A stretch of DNA of 40,588 nt from Actinomycetota bacterium (GTDB taxonomy: Bacteria > Actinomycetota > Thermoleophilia > UBA2241), in contig JAAZAR010000052.1 of assembly GCA_012514235.1 (NCBI GenBank), positions 1-40,588 of the forward strand. Direction: 5' to 3'. Below the pieces are notes generated by a model, which saw nothing but the letters and a program-made list of their open reading frames with translations, searched no databases and was not told the DNA's origin. The translations under genes were made by a program, and so were the position numbers. Shown here one piece after another: positions 29,641 through 38,017 of the stretch. How positions within the stretch are numbered: position 1 is the stretch's first letter; the number at the start of each line of letters is the position of its first letter.

Positions 29641-30613
29641 GCTCCCCGAAGTCGAGACCGTCAGGCGCCGCCTGCTGGCCTGTCTGCCCGGCCTGCTCCT
29701 GCGCGAGGTCGTCGTCAACGACTGGACGGTGAGCGCGCAGACGGGGGCGGAGCTCAACGCGTACCTCGCGGGGCGTCGGGTGACGGGCCTGCGCCGGCGC
29801 GGCAAGTACCTCCTGGTCGACATGGGACGGCCGGCGGAGGAGGCCGGCCCCGCCTCCGGCGGGCCGGCGGCCGGGCGGCCGGCCGCCGCGCACGACGGCC
29901 CGTCCGTTGCCGTCGTCCACCTGCGCATGACCGGCCAGCTGGTGTTCCGGCCCGGGCCGGGGGAGCGGCCGGCGCGGTTCGTCTGGGAGTTCGCGCCGGC
30001 CGCGGCGCTGCACTTCCAGGACGTGCGGCGCTTCGGCCGCCTCTGGGCCCTCGCGCCCGAGGACGAGACCGCGTTCTTCGAGGCCCGGGCGATGGGACCC
30101 GAGCCGTTCGGTGCCGAGTTCACGCCCGGGTACCTGCGCAGGGCGCTGGAGGGCAGGCGCGCGCCGCTCAAGTCGTTCCTCGTTGATCAGCGGCGCGTCG
30201 CGGGGATCGGCAACATCTACGCCGACGAAGCGCTGTTCCGGGCCCGGCTGCATCCGCTCCGGGCGGCGGGGAGCGTCGGGCCGCGTGAGGCGCTGCGTCT
30301 GCACGCGGCCGTCCTCGAGACCCTGCAGGCCGGGATCGACCACGAGGGCTCGAGCATCGAGAGCTTCATCGACCCGGCGGGACGGCGCGGGAGCTTTCAG
30401 GAGATCTTGAACGTCTACCAGCGCACCGGCCAGCCATGCCGTGTGTGCGGCACGCCGGTCGAACGCGTCGTCGTCGGCGGGCGAGGCACGCACTACTGTC
30501 CGCGCTGCCAGCCTCGCCGCGGCGGCATGGCGGCGGGATCGCGGAGCCGCCGCGGCGCCGTCACGCCGCCGCGTACGGCCAGGCCTGCAGACTGGGAGGC
30601 GCTGGACCGGTGA
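29633..30613 (+). CDS. mutM: Formamidopyrimidine-DNA glycosylase
   Basis: N-terminal MPELPEVETVRRRL; RRVAGIGNIYADEALF; C-terminal zinc finger CRVCGTPVERVVVGGRGTHYCPRCQ. Confidence 0.96.
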   Translation: MPELPEVETVRRRLLACLPGLLLREVVVNDWTVSAQTGAELNAYLAGRRVTGLRRRGKYLLVDMGRPAEEAGPASGGPAAGRPAAAHDGPSVAVVHLRMTGQLVFRPGPGERPARFVWEFAPAAALHFQDVRRFGRLWALAPEDETAFFEARAMGPEPFGAEFTPGYLRRALEGRRAPLKSFLVDQRRVAGIGNIYADEALFRARLHPLRAAGSVGPREALRLHAAVLETLQAGIDHEGSSIESFIDPAGRRGSFQEILNVYQRTGQPCRVCGTPVERVVVGGRGTHYCPRCQPRRGGMAAGSRSRRGAVTPPRTARPADWEALDR

Positions 30614-31128
30614 GCGGGCCGGCGCTCCCCTCCTCAGGCCCCGAGGAGTCCACCGGCGAAGCGGCGCCCGACGCGCCGGTCAGCCGTCTCTACGTGGTGC
30701 TGACCCGCGTACCTCGCCGCACGCGCCTGCACATCGGCTCCCTGGGCGAGGTCACGATGCAGCGCGGCTGGTTCGCGTACGTGGGCAGCGCCGTCCGGGC
30801 GAGGGAGGCGCGCGTCGCCCGTCACCTCGCCGCCCGCAAGCCGCTGCGCTGGCACGCCGACTACCTGTTCACGGCGTTCCCGGCGGAGCGAGCCTGGCTC
30901 GTCGACGGCGCCGCCGGGGAGTGCGAGCTCGCCGGCGCCCTGGCGGCGCTTCCCGGCGCGGAGCGCCGCCCGCGCCGCTTCGGCGCCGGCGACTGCCGCT
31001 GTGCCGGTCACCTCGTGTACTTCGTGCGCCGGCCCCTGCGCCGCGACCTGGCGGCCGCGGCGCACGCCGCCGGCGCCCCGGAGAAGGGTGCGGTACGCGC
31101 CTTCGGCCGCCGCCCCGCATCCTCCTAG
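30610..31128 (+). CDS. DUF123-type GIY-YIG domain protein
   Basis: GTGA overlap with mutM; 'LHIGSLGEVTMQRGWFAYVGSAVRAREARVARHLAARKPLRWHADYL', 'FGAGDCRCAGHLVYF'. Confidence 0.75.
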   Translation: MSGPALPSSGPEESTGEAAPDAPVSRLYVVLTRVPRRTRLHIGSLGEVTMQRGWFAYVGSAVRAREARVARHLAARKPLRWHADYLFTAFPAERAWLVDGAAGECELAGALAALPGAERRPRRFGAGDCRCAGHLVYFVRRPLRRDLAAAAHAAGAPEKGAVRAFGRRPASS

Positions 31129-31242
31129 GCTGGTCGTCCCGCACAGCACGCACTTCTCTCCGGTCCGTAGCCCGGGATGCAGACAGGAGCACGCAGCACA
31201 TCCGTCCTCCGTGCCTGGTGCGCGCGCCGGGCGCGCTGACCC

Positions 31243-32589
31243 TCAGCGCTTCTCCCACTTCTGCAGATAGGCGACCTCGGCGAGCGTCTTGCCGGCGTCG
31301 ATCTCGCCACGCAGGCGGTTCTCCTTCTCGAGGACGTCCATGGCCCGGTTCGCCAGTTCCACGGCCTGCTCCCTGGGGAGGACCATCACTCCGTCGTCGT
31401 CGCCCACGATCCAGTCACCGGGGCGCACGGTCTGTCCGGCGATCGTGACCGGCACGTTGATCTCCCCGAGACCCTTGGGCTCGCCCGCGTTGGCGCACAC
31501 CTTGCTGCTGAAGGCGGGGAACCGGAGGCGCGCGATCTCCGGGGTGTCCCGGATCGCGCCCCACACGACCAGTCCGGCCAGGCCCTTGACCATCGCGCTG
31601 TGCGTCGCCAGCTCGCCCCACATGGCCGGGGTGGCGTCGCAGGCGTCGACGACGAGGACGTCGCCCGGCCTGCACACGTCGATGGCCTTGACAGGCTTGG
31701 CCCAGTCGCCGGCGTAGGTGCGGACCGTGACGGCCGGGCCGCACATGTGCGCGCCCGGCAGCAGCGGCCGGATGCCCGGCAGGCTCGGCTGGCGGTGCCA
31801 GGCGTCGCTGAGGTTGGCCGTCGAGACCTTCTCCAGAGCGGCGCGGATGTCGTCCGCGCCGACCCGCTTGTAGAGCGTGGTCTCGATGCAGACGCGTTCG
31901 TCGACGGCGCGGCGGATCTCCGCCGCGGCTGCCGCCGCGTCGGCCGACTTGATGATCGCGCCGCCGACGACGACCACGGCGGCGCCGGCGTCCACCGCCG
32001 CCGCGGCCGTCTCGCTGTTGATGCCGCCGGCCACGGAGACCGGGAGGTCCACGGCTTCGGCCACGGCCCTGAGAGTCTCGAACGGCGCCTCGCCGCGCAT
32101 CTGCTGGTCGATCGCCGTGTGGATGCCGATGTAGTCGGCGCCGAGCTCCTGCGCGCGCCGCGCGCGCGCGACCGGGTCGGCGACCTCGATCATGTCGACG
32201 ATGAGCTTGCAGCCGTAGGTGCGCGCCGCCTCGGCGCACTCCCTGATCGTGCTGTCGCTGGCGGCGCCGAGCACGCCGACCACACCGGCGCCGGCCTTGG
32301 CCGCGTACTCCACCTCGGTCCGGCCGGCGTCCATGGTCTTCATGTCGGCGACGATGATCGTGTCCGGGAACTCGGCCTTCAGGGTCCTCACGGCGTTCAG
32401 GCCCTCGGCCTTGATGAGCGGCGTGCCTGCCTCGATCCAGTCCGCGCCGCCGGCGACGGCCTCGCGCGCCACCTCCACGGCGCGCGGCAGGTCGACGAAG
32501 TCGAGCGCGACCTGGACGATCGGGCGCTCGCGGCCCGGGTCGCAGCCTTCGGCTCCCGGGCCCGTGCCCGGCGTGGTCTCGGGAGTCAT
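31243..32589 (-). CDS. Fused 3-hexulose-6-phosphate synthase / RraA-like (HMG/CHA aldolase-fold) protein
   Basis: HPS motif DTIIVADMKTMDAGRTEVEYAAKAGAGVVGVLGAA; C-terminal RraA-like GDVLVVDACDATPAMWGELATHSAMVKGLAGLVVWGAIRDTPEI (RDxxE). Confidence 0.88.
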   Translation of the reverse strand: MTPETTPGTGPGAEGCDPGRERPIVQVALDFVDLPRAVEVAREAVAGGADWIEAGTPLIKAEGLNAVRTLKAEFPDTIIVADMKTMDAGRTEVEYAAKAGAGVVGVLGAASDSTIRECAEAARTYGCKLIVDMIEVADPVARARRAQELGADYIGIHTAIDQQMRGEAPFETLRAVAEAVDLPVSVAGGINSETAAAAVDAGAAVVVVGGAIIKSADAAAAAAEIRRAVDERVCIETTLYKRVGADDIRAALEKVSTANLSDAWHRQPSLPGIRPLLPGAHMCGPAVTVRTYAGDWAKPVKAIDVCRPGDVLVVDACDATPAMWGELATHSAMVKGLAGLVVWGAIRDTPEIARLRFPAFSSKVCANAGEPKGLGEINVPVTIAGQTVRPGDWIVGDDDGVMVLPREQAVELANRAMDVLEKENRLRGEIDAGKTLAEVAYLQKWEKR

Positions 32590-33059
32590 ACGCCCATCAC
32601 CTGCACCACGGCAGAGCGCTCGCGCGGACGCGCGTCGAAGTCGCAGAACACGATCTCCTGCCAGGTGCCCAGCGTGAGCCGTCCGTCCACCACGGGGACG
32701 GTCAGCGAGGGACCGAGCAGACCGGCACGGACGTGGGAGTGCCCGTTGCCGTCGCCGTTGTTGACGTTGTGCTGCCAGTCGCGGCTGCTCGGGACGATCT
32801 CTTCGAGTACCCGCTGCAGGTCCTGCACCACGCCCGGCTCGTACTCGATGGTCGTCACCGCCGCCGTGGCTCCGGGGGCGAAGACGGTCACGGTGCCGTT
32901 GCGGATGCCGCTCTCGGCCACGCGGTCGCGGACCTCGTCCGTGATTCGCGTGATGTCGGCGTGGCCGGCGCTCGAGAACTCGACGGCGCCGGTGAAGACA
33001 CGAGCAAGGCCTTCGCGCACGTGAGGCTCCTTGGTCCGGGGGGTGATGAGGGGGTTCAC
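32586..33059 (-). CDS. YjbQ/UPF0047 family protein
   Basis: GTG at 33059 overlapping panC stop; 'GTVTVFAPGATAAVTTIEYEPGVVQDLQRVLEEIVP', 'HNVNNGDGNGHSHVRAGLLGPSLTVPVVDGRLTLGTWQEIVFCDFDARPRER'. Confidence 0.9.
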   Translation of the reverse strand: MNPLITPRTKEPHVREGLARVFTGAVEFSSAGHADITRITDEVRDRVAESGIRNGTVTVFAPGATAAVTTIEYEPGVVQDLQRVLEEIVPSSRDWQHNVNNGDGNGHSHVRAGLLGPSLTVPVVDGRLTLGTWQEIVFCDFDARPRERSAVVQVMGV

Positions 33060-34033
33060 GGTGTCCTTCCTTTCAAGGTGGTCGCGTCCTGGGTGGGGTA
33101 CGCGCCGGCTGGTGCTGCTGGGTCCGTTGGGGAATCGTGGCGGCCATCCGGCGTGACCGCGACCGACAGCGTGTCGATGAGGCGGGTGGAGCCGAGGCGG
33201 GCCGCCGCGACGAGGCGCGAGCGCGGCCCGAGCTCGCCCTCGGGGACGAAGGTGTCCTCGTCCACGACGGCGAGGTACTCGAGCCGGAACCGGGGGCGCG
33301 AGAGAGCTTCGTCCACGGCGTCGGGGTCGAGGCCGCCGGCCGGCGAGAGCAGCGCGGCGGTGGCCGCCGCGACGACGTCTTTGGCGGCCGCGCCGGGCTC
33401 GCCGGCGGCGGCGCCGGCGAGCAGGGCGCGGTAGAGGTCCGGCGCCACCTCTCGCTCCTCCGGCGTGAGGTACGCGTTGCGCGAGCTCATCGCGAGGCCG
33501 TCCGGCTCGCGCCGTGTGGGCACGGCGGCGACCTCGACCGGCAGGTCGAGGTCGCGCACGAACCGGCGGACGACGGCGAGCTGCTGCGCGTCCTTCTCGC
33601 CGAGGAACAGCACGTCGGGCCGCACCACGCCGAGCAGCTTGGTGACGACCACGGCCACGCCGTCGAAGTGACCGGGGCGCGAGGCGCCTTCGAGACTCTC
33701 GGTGAGCGGACCCTCGACGTGGATGCGGGTGGCGAAGCCCGGCGGGTACATCTCGCCGGTCTCCGGCGCGAAGACGACCGCGACCCCGGACTCCTCGAGG
33801 AGGCGCAGGTCGCGGTCCTCGTCGCGCGGATACTGCTCGTAGTCTTCGCCGCGCCCGAATTGCGTCGGGTTGACGAAGACGGAGGCGGCCACGCTCGCGC
33901 AGCGAGCCCGGGCCGCCTCGACCAGGCTGAGGTGGCCCGCGTGCAGGGCGCCCATGGTGGGTGCGAACCCGAGCGGGCGCGGAAGACCGCGCAGCGCAGC
34001 ACGCGCCTCGGCGACGGTCCGGGCGACGATCAC
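33056..34033 (-). CDS. panC: Pantothenate synthetase
   Basis: GFAPTMGALHAGHLSLVEAAR, VFVNPTQFGRGEDYEQYPRDEDRDL, GEKDAQQLAVVRRFV, LAMSSRNAYLTPEER. Confidence 0.95.
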   Translation of the reverse strand: MIVARTVAEARAALRGLPRPLGFAPTMGALHAGHLSLVEAARARCASVAASVFVNPTQFGRGEDYEQYPRDEDRDLRLLEESGVAVVFAPETGEMYPPGFATRIHVEGPLTESLEGASRPGHFDGVAVVVTKLLGVVRPDVLFLGEKDAQQLAVVRRFVRDLDLPVEVAAVPTRREPDGLAMSSRNAYLTPEEREVAPDLYRALLAGAAAGEPGAAAKDVVAAATAALLSPAGGLDPDAVDEALSRPRFRLEYLAVVDEDTFVPEGELGPRSRLVAAARLGSTRLIDTLSVAVTPDGRHDSPTDPAAPAGAYPTQDATTLKGRTP

Positions 34034-34980
34034 GGCTGGCCTCCCGCCCAGGGGCTGGGCGGCGAGGGAGGCTGCGGACCGGACCGGCCGGCATCGCCGG
34101 CGCCTCCGGTCCGCAGCAGCGCCTGCAGCGTCTCGACCTGCCCGTCGTCAAGGCGCGGTGCCGCGAGGGCGAGCGCCTCGAGGCTGAGCGCCCGGTACGT
34201 CTGGGCCAGCCGCGGGCTCTCGCGGTCGAGCAGCCGAAGATGTGCGCGCACCGTCCCGACGTCGCCGCGGGCCACGGGGCCGGTGAGCGCGGATGCCGGC
34301 TCGCCGCCCTGCAGCAGGTTCCGCATGGTCGTCTCGAGCAGGACGGAGAGGTGGTCGAGGCCGCGACTCTCGGCGGTGGCCTCGTCCATGAGGCGCTTGG
34401 CCTCGCTCTCGAGCGCCACCAGCAGGTTGCAGCCAACGACGGCTGCGAGGTGGTACAGCGTCTTCTGGTCGTCCTCGAGGCGGAAGGGGCGCATGCCGAG
34501 GCGGCCGGCGAGCTCCTCGCCGAGCAGGAGGTCACGCTCCTCCAGCGCCGTCACGGCGCAGGGGACGTCGCGCAGGAGCTCGGCCCTGGGCTCGCCGGCG
34601 AACGTCTGCAACGGATGCAGGCACAGGGTGCGCACGCCCTGTTCGTGCAGCGGCTTGAGCAGGTGCACTGACCCGAGGCCGCTGGAGTGGATGGCGAGGG
34701 GCTGGGGTGCGCCCGGCCGACGGGTGGCCGGCAGTGCCCCTGCGAGCCGGCCGGCGACGCCGTAGATCTCGTCGTCCGGCACGGCGAGCCACCACGCGTC
34801 CGCCTCCAGCGCCGCGTCGCGCACACGCACGTGCGGGAGCGACGCGGCCAGGTCGGTGTCGTCGTCGGCGTGGACGCCGACGGCGGCGACGGTGAGGTCA
34901 GCCTCCCTGAGTCCGGCGAGGACGGTCGATCCCAGACGTCCGGGACCGATCACGCAGAAGCGGTACGCGTCGACGTTCAA
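34030..34980 (-). CDS. Rossmann-like/DUF2520 protein (candidate ketopantoate-reductase-like)
   Basis: FCVIGPGRLGSTVLAGLREA, AIHSSGLGSVHLLKPL, CLHPLQTFAG, YHLAAVVGCNLLVAL. Start set at TTG 34980 because a strong promoter lies at 35101-35130. Confidence 0.8.
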   Translation of the reverse strand: MNVDAYRFCVIGPGRLGSTVLAGLREADLTVAAVGVHADDDTDLAASLPHVRVRDAALEADAWWLAVPDDEIYGVAGRLAGALPATRRPGAPQPLAIHSSGLGSVHLLKPLHEQGVRTLCLHPLQTFAGEPRAELLRDVPCAVTALEERDLLLGEELAGRLGMRPFRLEDDQKTLYHLAAVVGCNLLVALESEAKRLMDEATAESRGLDHLSVLLETTMRNLLQGGEPASALTGPVARGDVGTVRAHLRLLDRESPRLAQTYRALSLEALALAAPRLDDGQVETLQALLRTGGAGDAGRSGPQPPSPPSPWAGGQP

Positions 34981-35094
34981 GCCTTCGACCTCTCCGGCTG
35001 CGGTCCGCCCGCTGGGGAAGGTACCGCGCCTGCCGTAAGGCCTGTGCAGCACAGGCGGTGTCCCGGTCGCCTGCCGAGGCTCGACGCCGGGCCG
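34981..35094 (-). other. Structured 5' leader of the DUF2520-panC-yjbQ operon (candidate cis-regulatory RNA)
   Basis: About 114 nt between predicted TSS and TTG start; contains palindrome GCCTGTG-CAG-CACAGGC (35040-35056) flanked by direct repeats CGCCTGCCG (35027-35035, 35068-35076). Confidence 0.35.
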
Positions 35095-35100
35095 AGACGA

Positions 35101-35130
35101 AGCGTAGGGCCTCGCGCGCGCGTGTGTCAA
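35101..35130 (-). promoter_or_regulatory. Sigma70-type promoter
   Basis: On minus strand TTGACA - 18 nt - TACGCT. Confidence 0.7.
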
Positions 35131-35183
35131 TCTCCGTGGCGTTGGGACGTCCGACCCGGCGTCTGAGTGCCGGCTCGGGGTGG

Positions 35184-35189
35184 TACACT
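35184..35189 (+). promoter_or_regulatory. Candidate -10 element 6 nt before fmdB-like ATG
   Basis: TACACT-accgcc-ATG. Confidence 0.4.
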
Positions 35190-35195
35190 ACCGCC

Positions 35196-35414
35196 ATGCC
35201 GATCTACGAATTCTGCTGCAACCAGTGCGGAACGGCCTTCGAGGAGCTCGTTCGCAACGGGGCCAGGCCGGAGTGCCCGCAGTGTCACTCCGGCGATGTG
35301 TGCCGGCTGCTGTCCACGTTCGCCGTCCACTCGTCCTCGGCCAACCTCGGCGGCAAGGGAGCCACCAGGAGTTGCTCCACCTGTGCCAGCGGATCCTGTG
35401 CCACCTGCCACTGA
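35196..35414 (+). CDS. FmdB-family zinc ribbon protein
   Basis: MPIYEFCCNQCGTAFEELV...PECPQCHSGDVCRLLS; cysteine-rich tail SCSTCASGSCATCH. Confidence 0.88.
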   Translation: MPIYEFCCNQCGTAFEELVRNGARPECPQCHSGDVCRLLSTFAVHSSSANLGGKGATRSCSTCASGSCATCH

Positions 35415-36288
35415 CGACGTGATCGCGGCCCTCGACGCGCTCCGTGAGGAGGTCGAGTGCTGTTCCGGCTGCGTGCTCGCCTCGAGCCGCACGAGGGTCG
35501 TGTTCGGCGAGGGCGATCCGCACGCCGACCTCATGTTCGTGGGGGAGGCGCCGGGCTATCATGAGGACCAGCAGGGCCGGCCGTTCGTCGGCCAGGCCGG
35601 CCGCCTCCTCGAGCAGCTGCTCGCGTCCATCGGCATGACGCGCGAGCAGGTGTACATCGCCAACGTCCTCAAGAGCCGCCCGCCCAACAACCGCGACCCA
35701 CGCCCCGAGGAGATCGAGGCCTGCCGGCCCTACCTGTTCCGGCAGATCGCGATCATCAAGCCCAAGGTCATCTGCACCCTCGGCAACTTCGCGACCAAGC
35801 TGCTCAGCGGCGATCAGACGGGGATCACGAAGGTGCACGGGAAGCCGCGGGCGACGGAGATCGCCGGGCACCCGCTCTACCTGTATCCGATCTTCCACCC
35901 CGCCGCGGCGCTGTACACGCCGGCGATGCTCACCACGCTCAAGGAGGACATCGCGCGCCTGCCGCAGCTGCTGGCGCACGCGGCTCCCGCGCCGGGGGAG
36001 GAGGCGGCCGGTCCGCCGGCCGCGGAGCGGCCGGCCTGGCGGCCGCCCGAGCATCTGCGCCGGTACGAGGCTCCGGCGACGACCGTCGACGCCGCCGCGC
36101 CGACGCTCGGGGATGCGGCGCGCCCGTCGCCCGAGCCGGACCGGCCGACCGCGGACTCCGGCGCCGAGCCGGACCAGCCGTCGGCGATCTCCGGCGCCGC
36201 GCCGGACCCGTCTCCGGTCTCGTCGAGCCCGGACCCGCCTCCGGCCCCCGAGAGCCCGGCCGAACCGGAGCAGCTCGGCCTCTTCTAG
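35398..36288 (+). CDS. Family 4 uracil-DNA glycosylase with Pro-rich tail ending in QLGLF
   Basis: GTG at 35398; four-Cys pattern (CSGCVLASSRTRVVFGEG), MFVGEAPGYHEDQQGRPFVGQAGRLL, VYIANVLKSRPPNNRDP, FHPAAAL; tail ...AEPEQLGLF. Confidence 0.92.
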   Translation: MPPATDDVIAALDALREEVECCSGCVLASSRTRVVFGEGDPHADLMFVGEAPGYHEDQQGRPFVGQAGRLLEQLLASIGMTREQVYIANVLKSRPPNNRDPRPEEIEACRPYLFRQIAIIKPKVICTLGNFATKLLSGDQTGITKVHGKPRATEIAGHPLYLYPIFHPAAALYTPAMLTTLKEDIARLPQLLAHAAPAPGEEAAGPPAAERPAWRPPEHLRRYEAPATTVDAAAPTLGDAARPSPEPDRPTADSGAEPDQPSAISGAAPDPSPVSSSPDPPPAPESPAEPEQLGLF

Positions 36289-36801
36289 ATGATCGGCCTC
36301 GCCCTCGCCTCGACGGCCCAGACGCGGAAGCTCGCCCGCGTGCTGGCCGTCCGGTTGCGCCCGCCGGCGCTGGTCACCGTGGAGGGCGACCTCGGGACGG
36401 GCAAGACGACGCTCGTCCGGGAGATCCTGCGCGCCAGGGGCGTGCGGGGCGCGATCACGAGCCCGTCGTTCACCCTCGCCCAGAGCTATCGTGGGCGTGA
36501 GGGCGAGCGCCTGCATCATCTGGACCTGTACCGCCTGAGCCGGGGCGTCGACGCGGAGCTCTTCGCGTGGGACGACTACCTGGGTGAGGACGCGATCACG
36601 TTCGTCGAGTGGCCGGCGGCCGGCAGCGATGCGCTGCCGCCGGCCGACGTGCGCGTGGAGCTCGAGCACCACACCCCCACCAGCCGCCTCGCCCGGCTCT
36701 TCGGCGACGAGCGGTTCGAGGCCGACGTCGCCGCCGGCGCTGAGGAGGCGAGGCTCACGGTGACGCGGGAGTCGAGAGCGCCGGGAGGAGAGAGGCCGTG
36801 A
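36289..36801 (+). CDS. tsaE: tRNA t6A biosynthesis ATPase TsaE
   Basis: Walker A EGDLGTGKTTLVREI, SPSFTLAQSY, HHLDLYRL, FVEWP. Confidence 0.95.
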   Translation: MIGLALASTAQTRKLARVLAVRLRPPALVTVEGDLGTGKTTLVREILRARGVRGAITSPSFTLAQSYRGREGERLHHLDLYRLSRGVDAELFAWDDYLGEDAITFVEWPAAGSDALPPADVRVELEHHTPTSRLARLFGDERFEADVAAGAEEARLTVTRESRAPGGERP

Positions 36802-37532
36802 TCGTGGCGCTCGAGACGGCGACGACGGCGTGCTCGGCGGCGCTCTGCGCCACCGACGGTTCCGTCGTCGCCGAACGGGTCTCGCTCGCCGGTCCGGCGC
36901 ACTCGCGGCTGCTGCTGCCGTTCGTGCGCGAGGTGCTCGAGGAGGCCGGGCGCGGCTGGGACGACGTCGGGACGGTGGCCGCCGGTCTCGGGCCCGGTGC
37001 CTTCACCGGCCTGCGCATCGGCATCGCCACGGCTCGTGCCCTCGCCCAGGCCGACGGCCGGGCGGAGCTCGCCGGCGTACCGACGCTCTCGGCCCTGGCC
37101 CTGGCGCTCGCCGGCGCGCCGGAGGCCGCCTCCGGCGGTCGGCTCGTGCCGCTCGTGGACGGCCGCCGGCGCGAGGTCTTCGCCGCCGTCTTCGAGCCCG
37201 ACGGCGACGGCGTGCGCCAGATCGAGGACGTCGCCGTCGTGCCGGCCGACGAGCTCGCCGGCTGGCTCGCCGACCGCGGCCCCGTGGTCGTGGGCGGCGA
37301 CGGCGCGGCGCTGTACGGCGAGCTGCTGCCCCCGTCGGCGCGGGCGGCCGCCGGCGTGGTCGCCCCGACGGCGGCGATGGTGGGCCGGGCGGTCGCCTGC
37401 GGCGCGCCCGGCGTCGTCCGCGGCCCCGACCTGGTGCTGCCGCTCTACGGCCGCGCTCCGGACGCGAAGCCGCGCGCGGCCGGACCCGGCTCCCCAGGCG
37501 CGGGCGGCCCGACCCGAGGGTGCGCGCCGTGA
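36798..37532 (+). CDS. tsaB: tRNA t6A biosynthesis protein TsaB
   Basis: IVALETATTACSAAL, GLGPGAFTGLRIGIATARALA, PLVDGRRREVFAAVF. Confidence 0.93.
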   Translation: MIVALETATTACSAALCATDGSVVAERVSLAGPAHSRLLLPFVREVLEEAGRGWDDVGTVAAGLGPGAFTGLRIGIATARALAQADGRAELAGVPTLSALALALAGAPEAASGGRLVPLVDGRRREVFAAVFEPDGDGVRQIEDVAVVPADELAGWLADRGPVVVGGDGAALYGELLPPSARAAAGVVAPTAAMVGRAVACGAPGVVRGPDLVLPLYGRAPDAKPRAAGPGSPGAGGPTRGCAP

Positions 37533-38017
37533 ACCTCCAGGCCGTCCCTGACGCGCCGCGCCACGAGTGGGTGATCCGTCCGATGCAGTTCACCGACCTC
37601 GAGGCGGTGGCGGCGCTCGAGGCGCGTACCTTCACGCTGCCGTGGTCGCTCGCCATCTTCCACGGCCAGCTTGCCCGGGAGAGCGGCATCTGCCTTGTCT
37701 GCGAGGACGCGCGGGCGATCGTCGGCTACCTCATCGCCGACATGTTCGTCGACGTGTGGCATCTCATGAACCTCTGCGTGGCCGAGGAGGTCAGACGCCA
37801 GCACATCGCGTCGCGTCTGCTGGAGGCGTACTTCGCCGTCACCGAGCGGCGGGGTCACCGCGGGCACACGCTGGAGGTCCGCGCATCGAACGGTCCCGCC
37901 ATCGAGCTGTACCGCAGCTTCGGGTTCGTCTCCACCGGCGTCCGTCCCGGCTACTACAGCGACGACCGCGAGGACGCGGTGATCATGTGGAAGGACTGGG
38001 AGGGCGACACGGCATGA
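37529..38017 (+). CDS. rimI: Ribosomal protein S18-alanine N-acetyltransferase-like GNAT
   Basis: GTG at 37529; 'IRPMQFTDLEAVAALEARTFTLPWS', 'LEVRASNGPAIELYRSFGFVSTGVRPGYYSDDREDAVIM'. Confidence 0.9.
   Translation: MNLQAVPDAPRHEWVIRPMQFTDLEAVAALEARTFTLPWSLAIFHGQLARESGICLVCEDARAIVGYLIADMFVDVWHLMNLCVAEEVRRQHIASRLLEAYFAVTERRGHRGHTLEVRASNGPAIELYRSFGFVSTGVRPGYYSDDREDAVIMWKDWEGDTA

Noticed and set aside
31222-31236. GCGCGC-CGG-GCGCGC hairpin between convergent genes as terminator
   Set aside because: Short alternating GC palindrome with a 3-nt loop and no T tract; too common in this composition to call.
32586-34535. 649-aa minus-strand ORF as one protein
   Set aside because: Only its C-terminal ~157 aa (YjbQ) is real; the rest is an alternate frame of panC and the DUF2520 gene.
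34981-35130. N-terminal 50-aa extension of the DUF2520 protein
   Set aside because: The upstream ATG lies inside a strong -35 box (TTGACA) of a minus-strand promoter, so it cannot be transcribed from that promoter.
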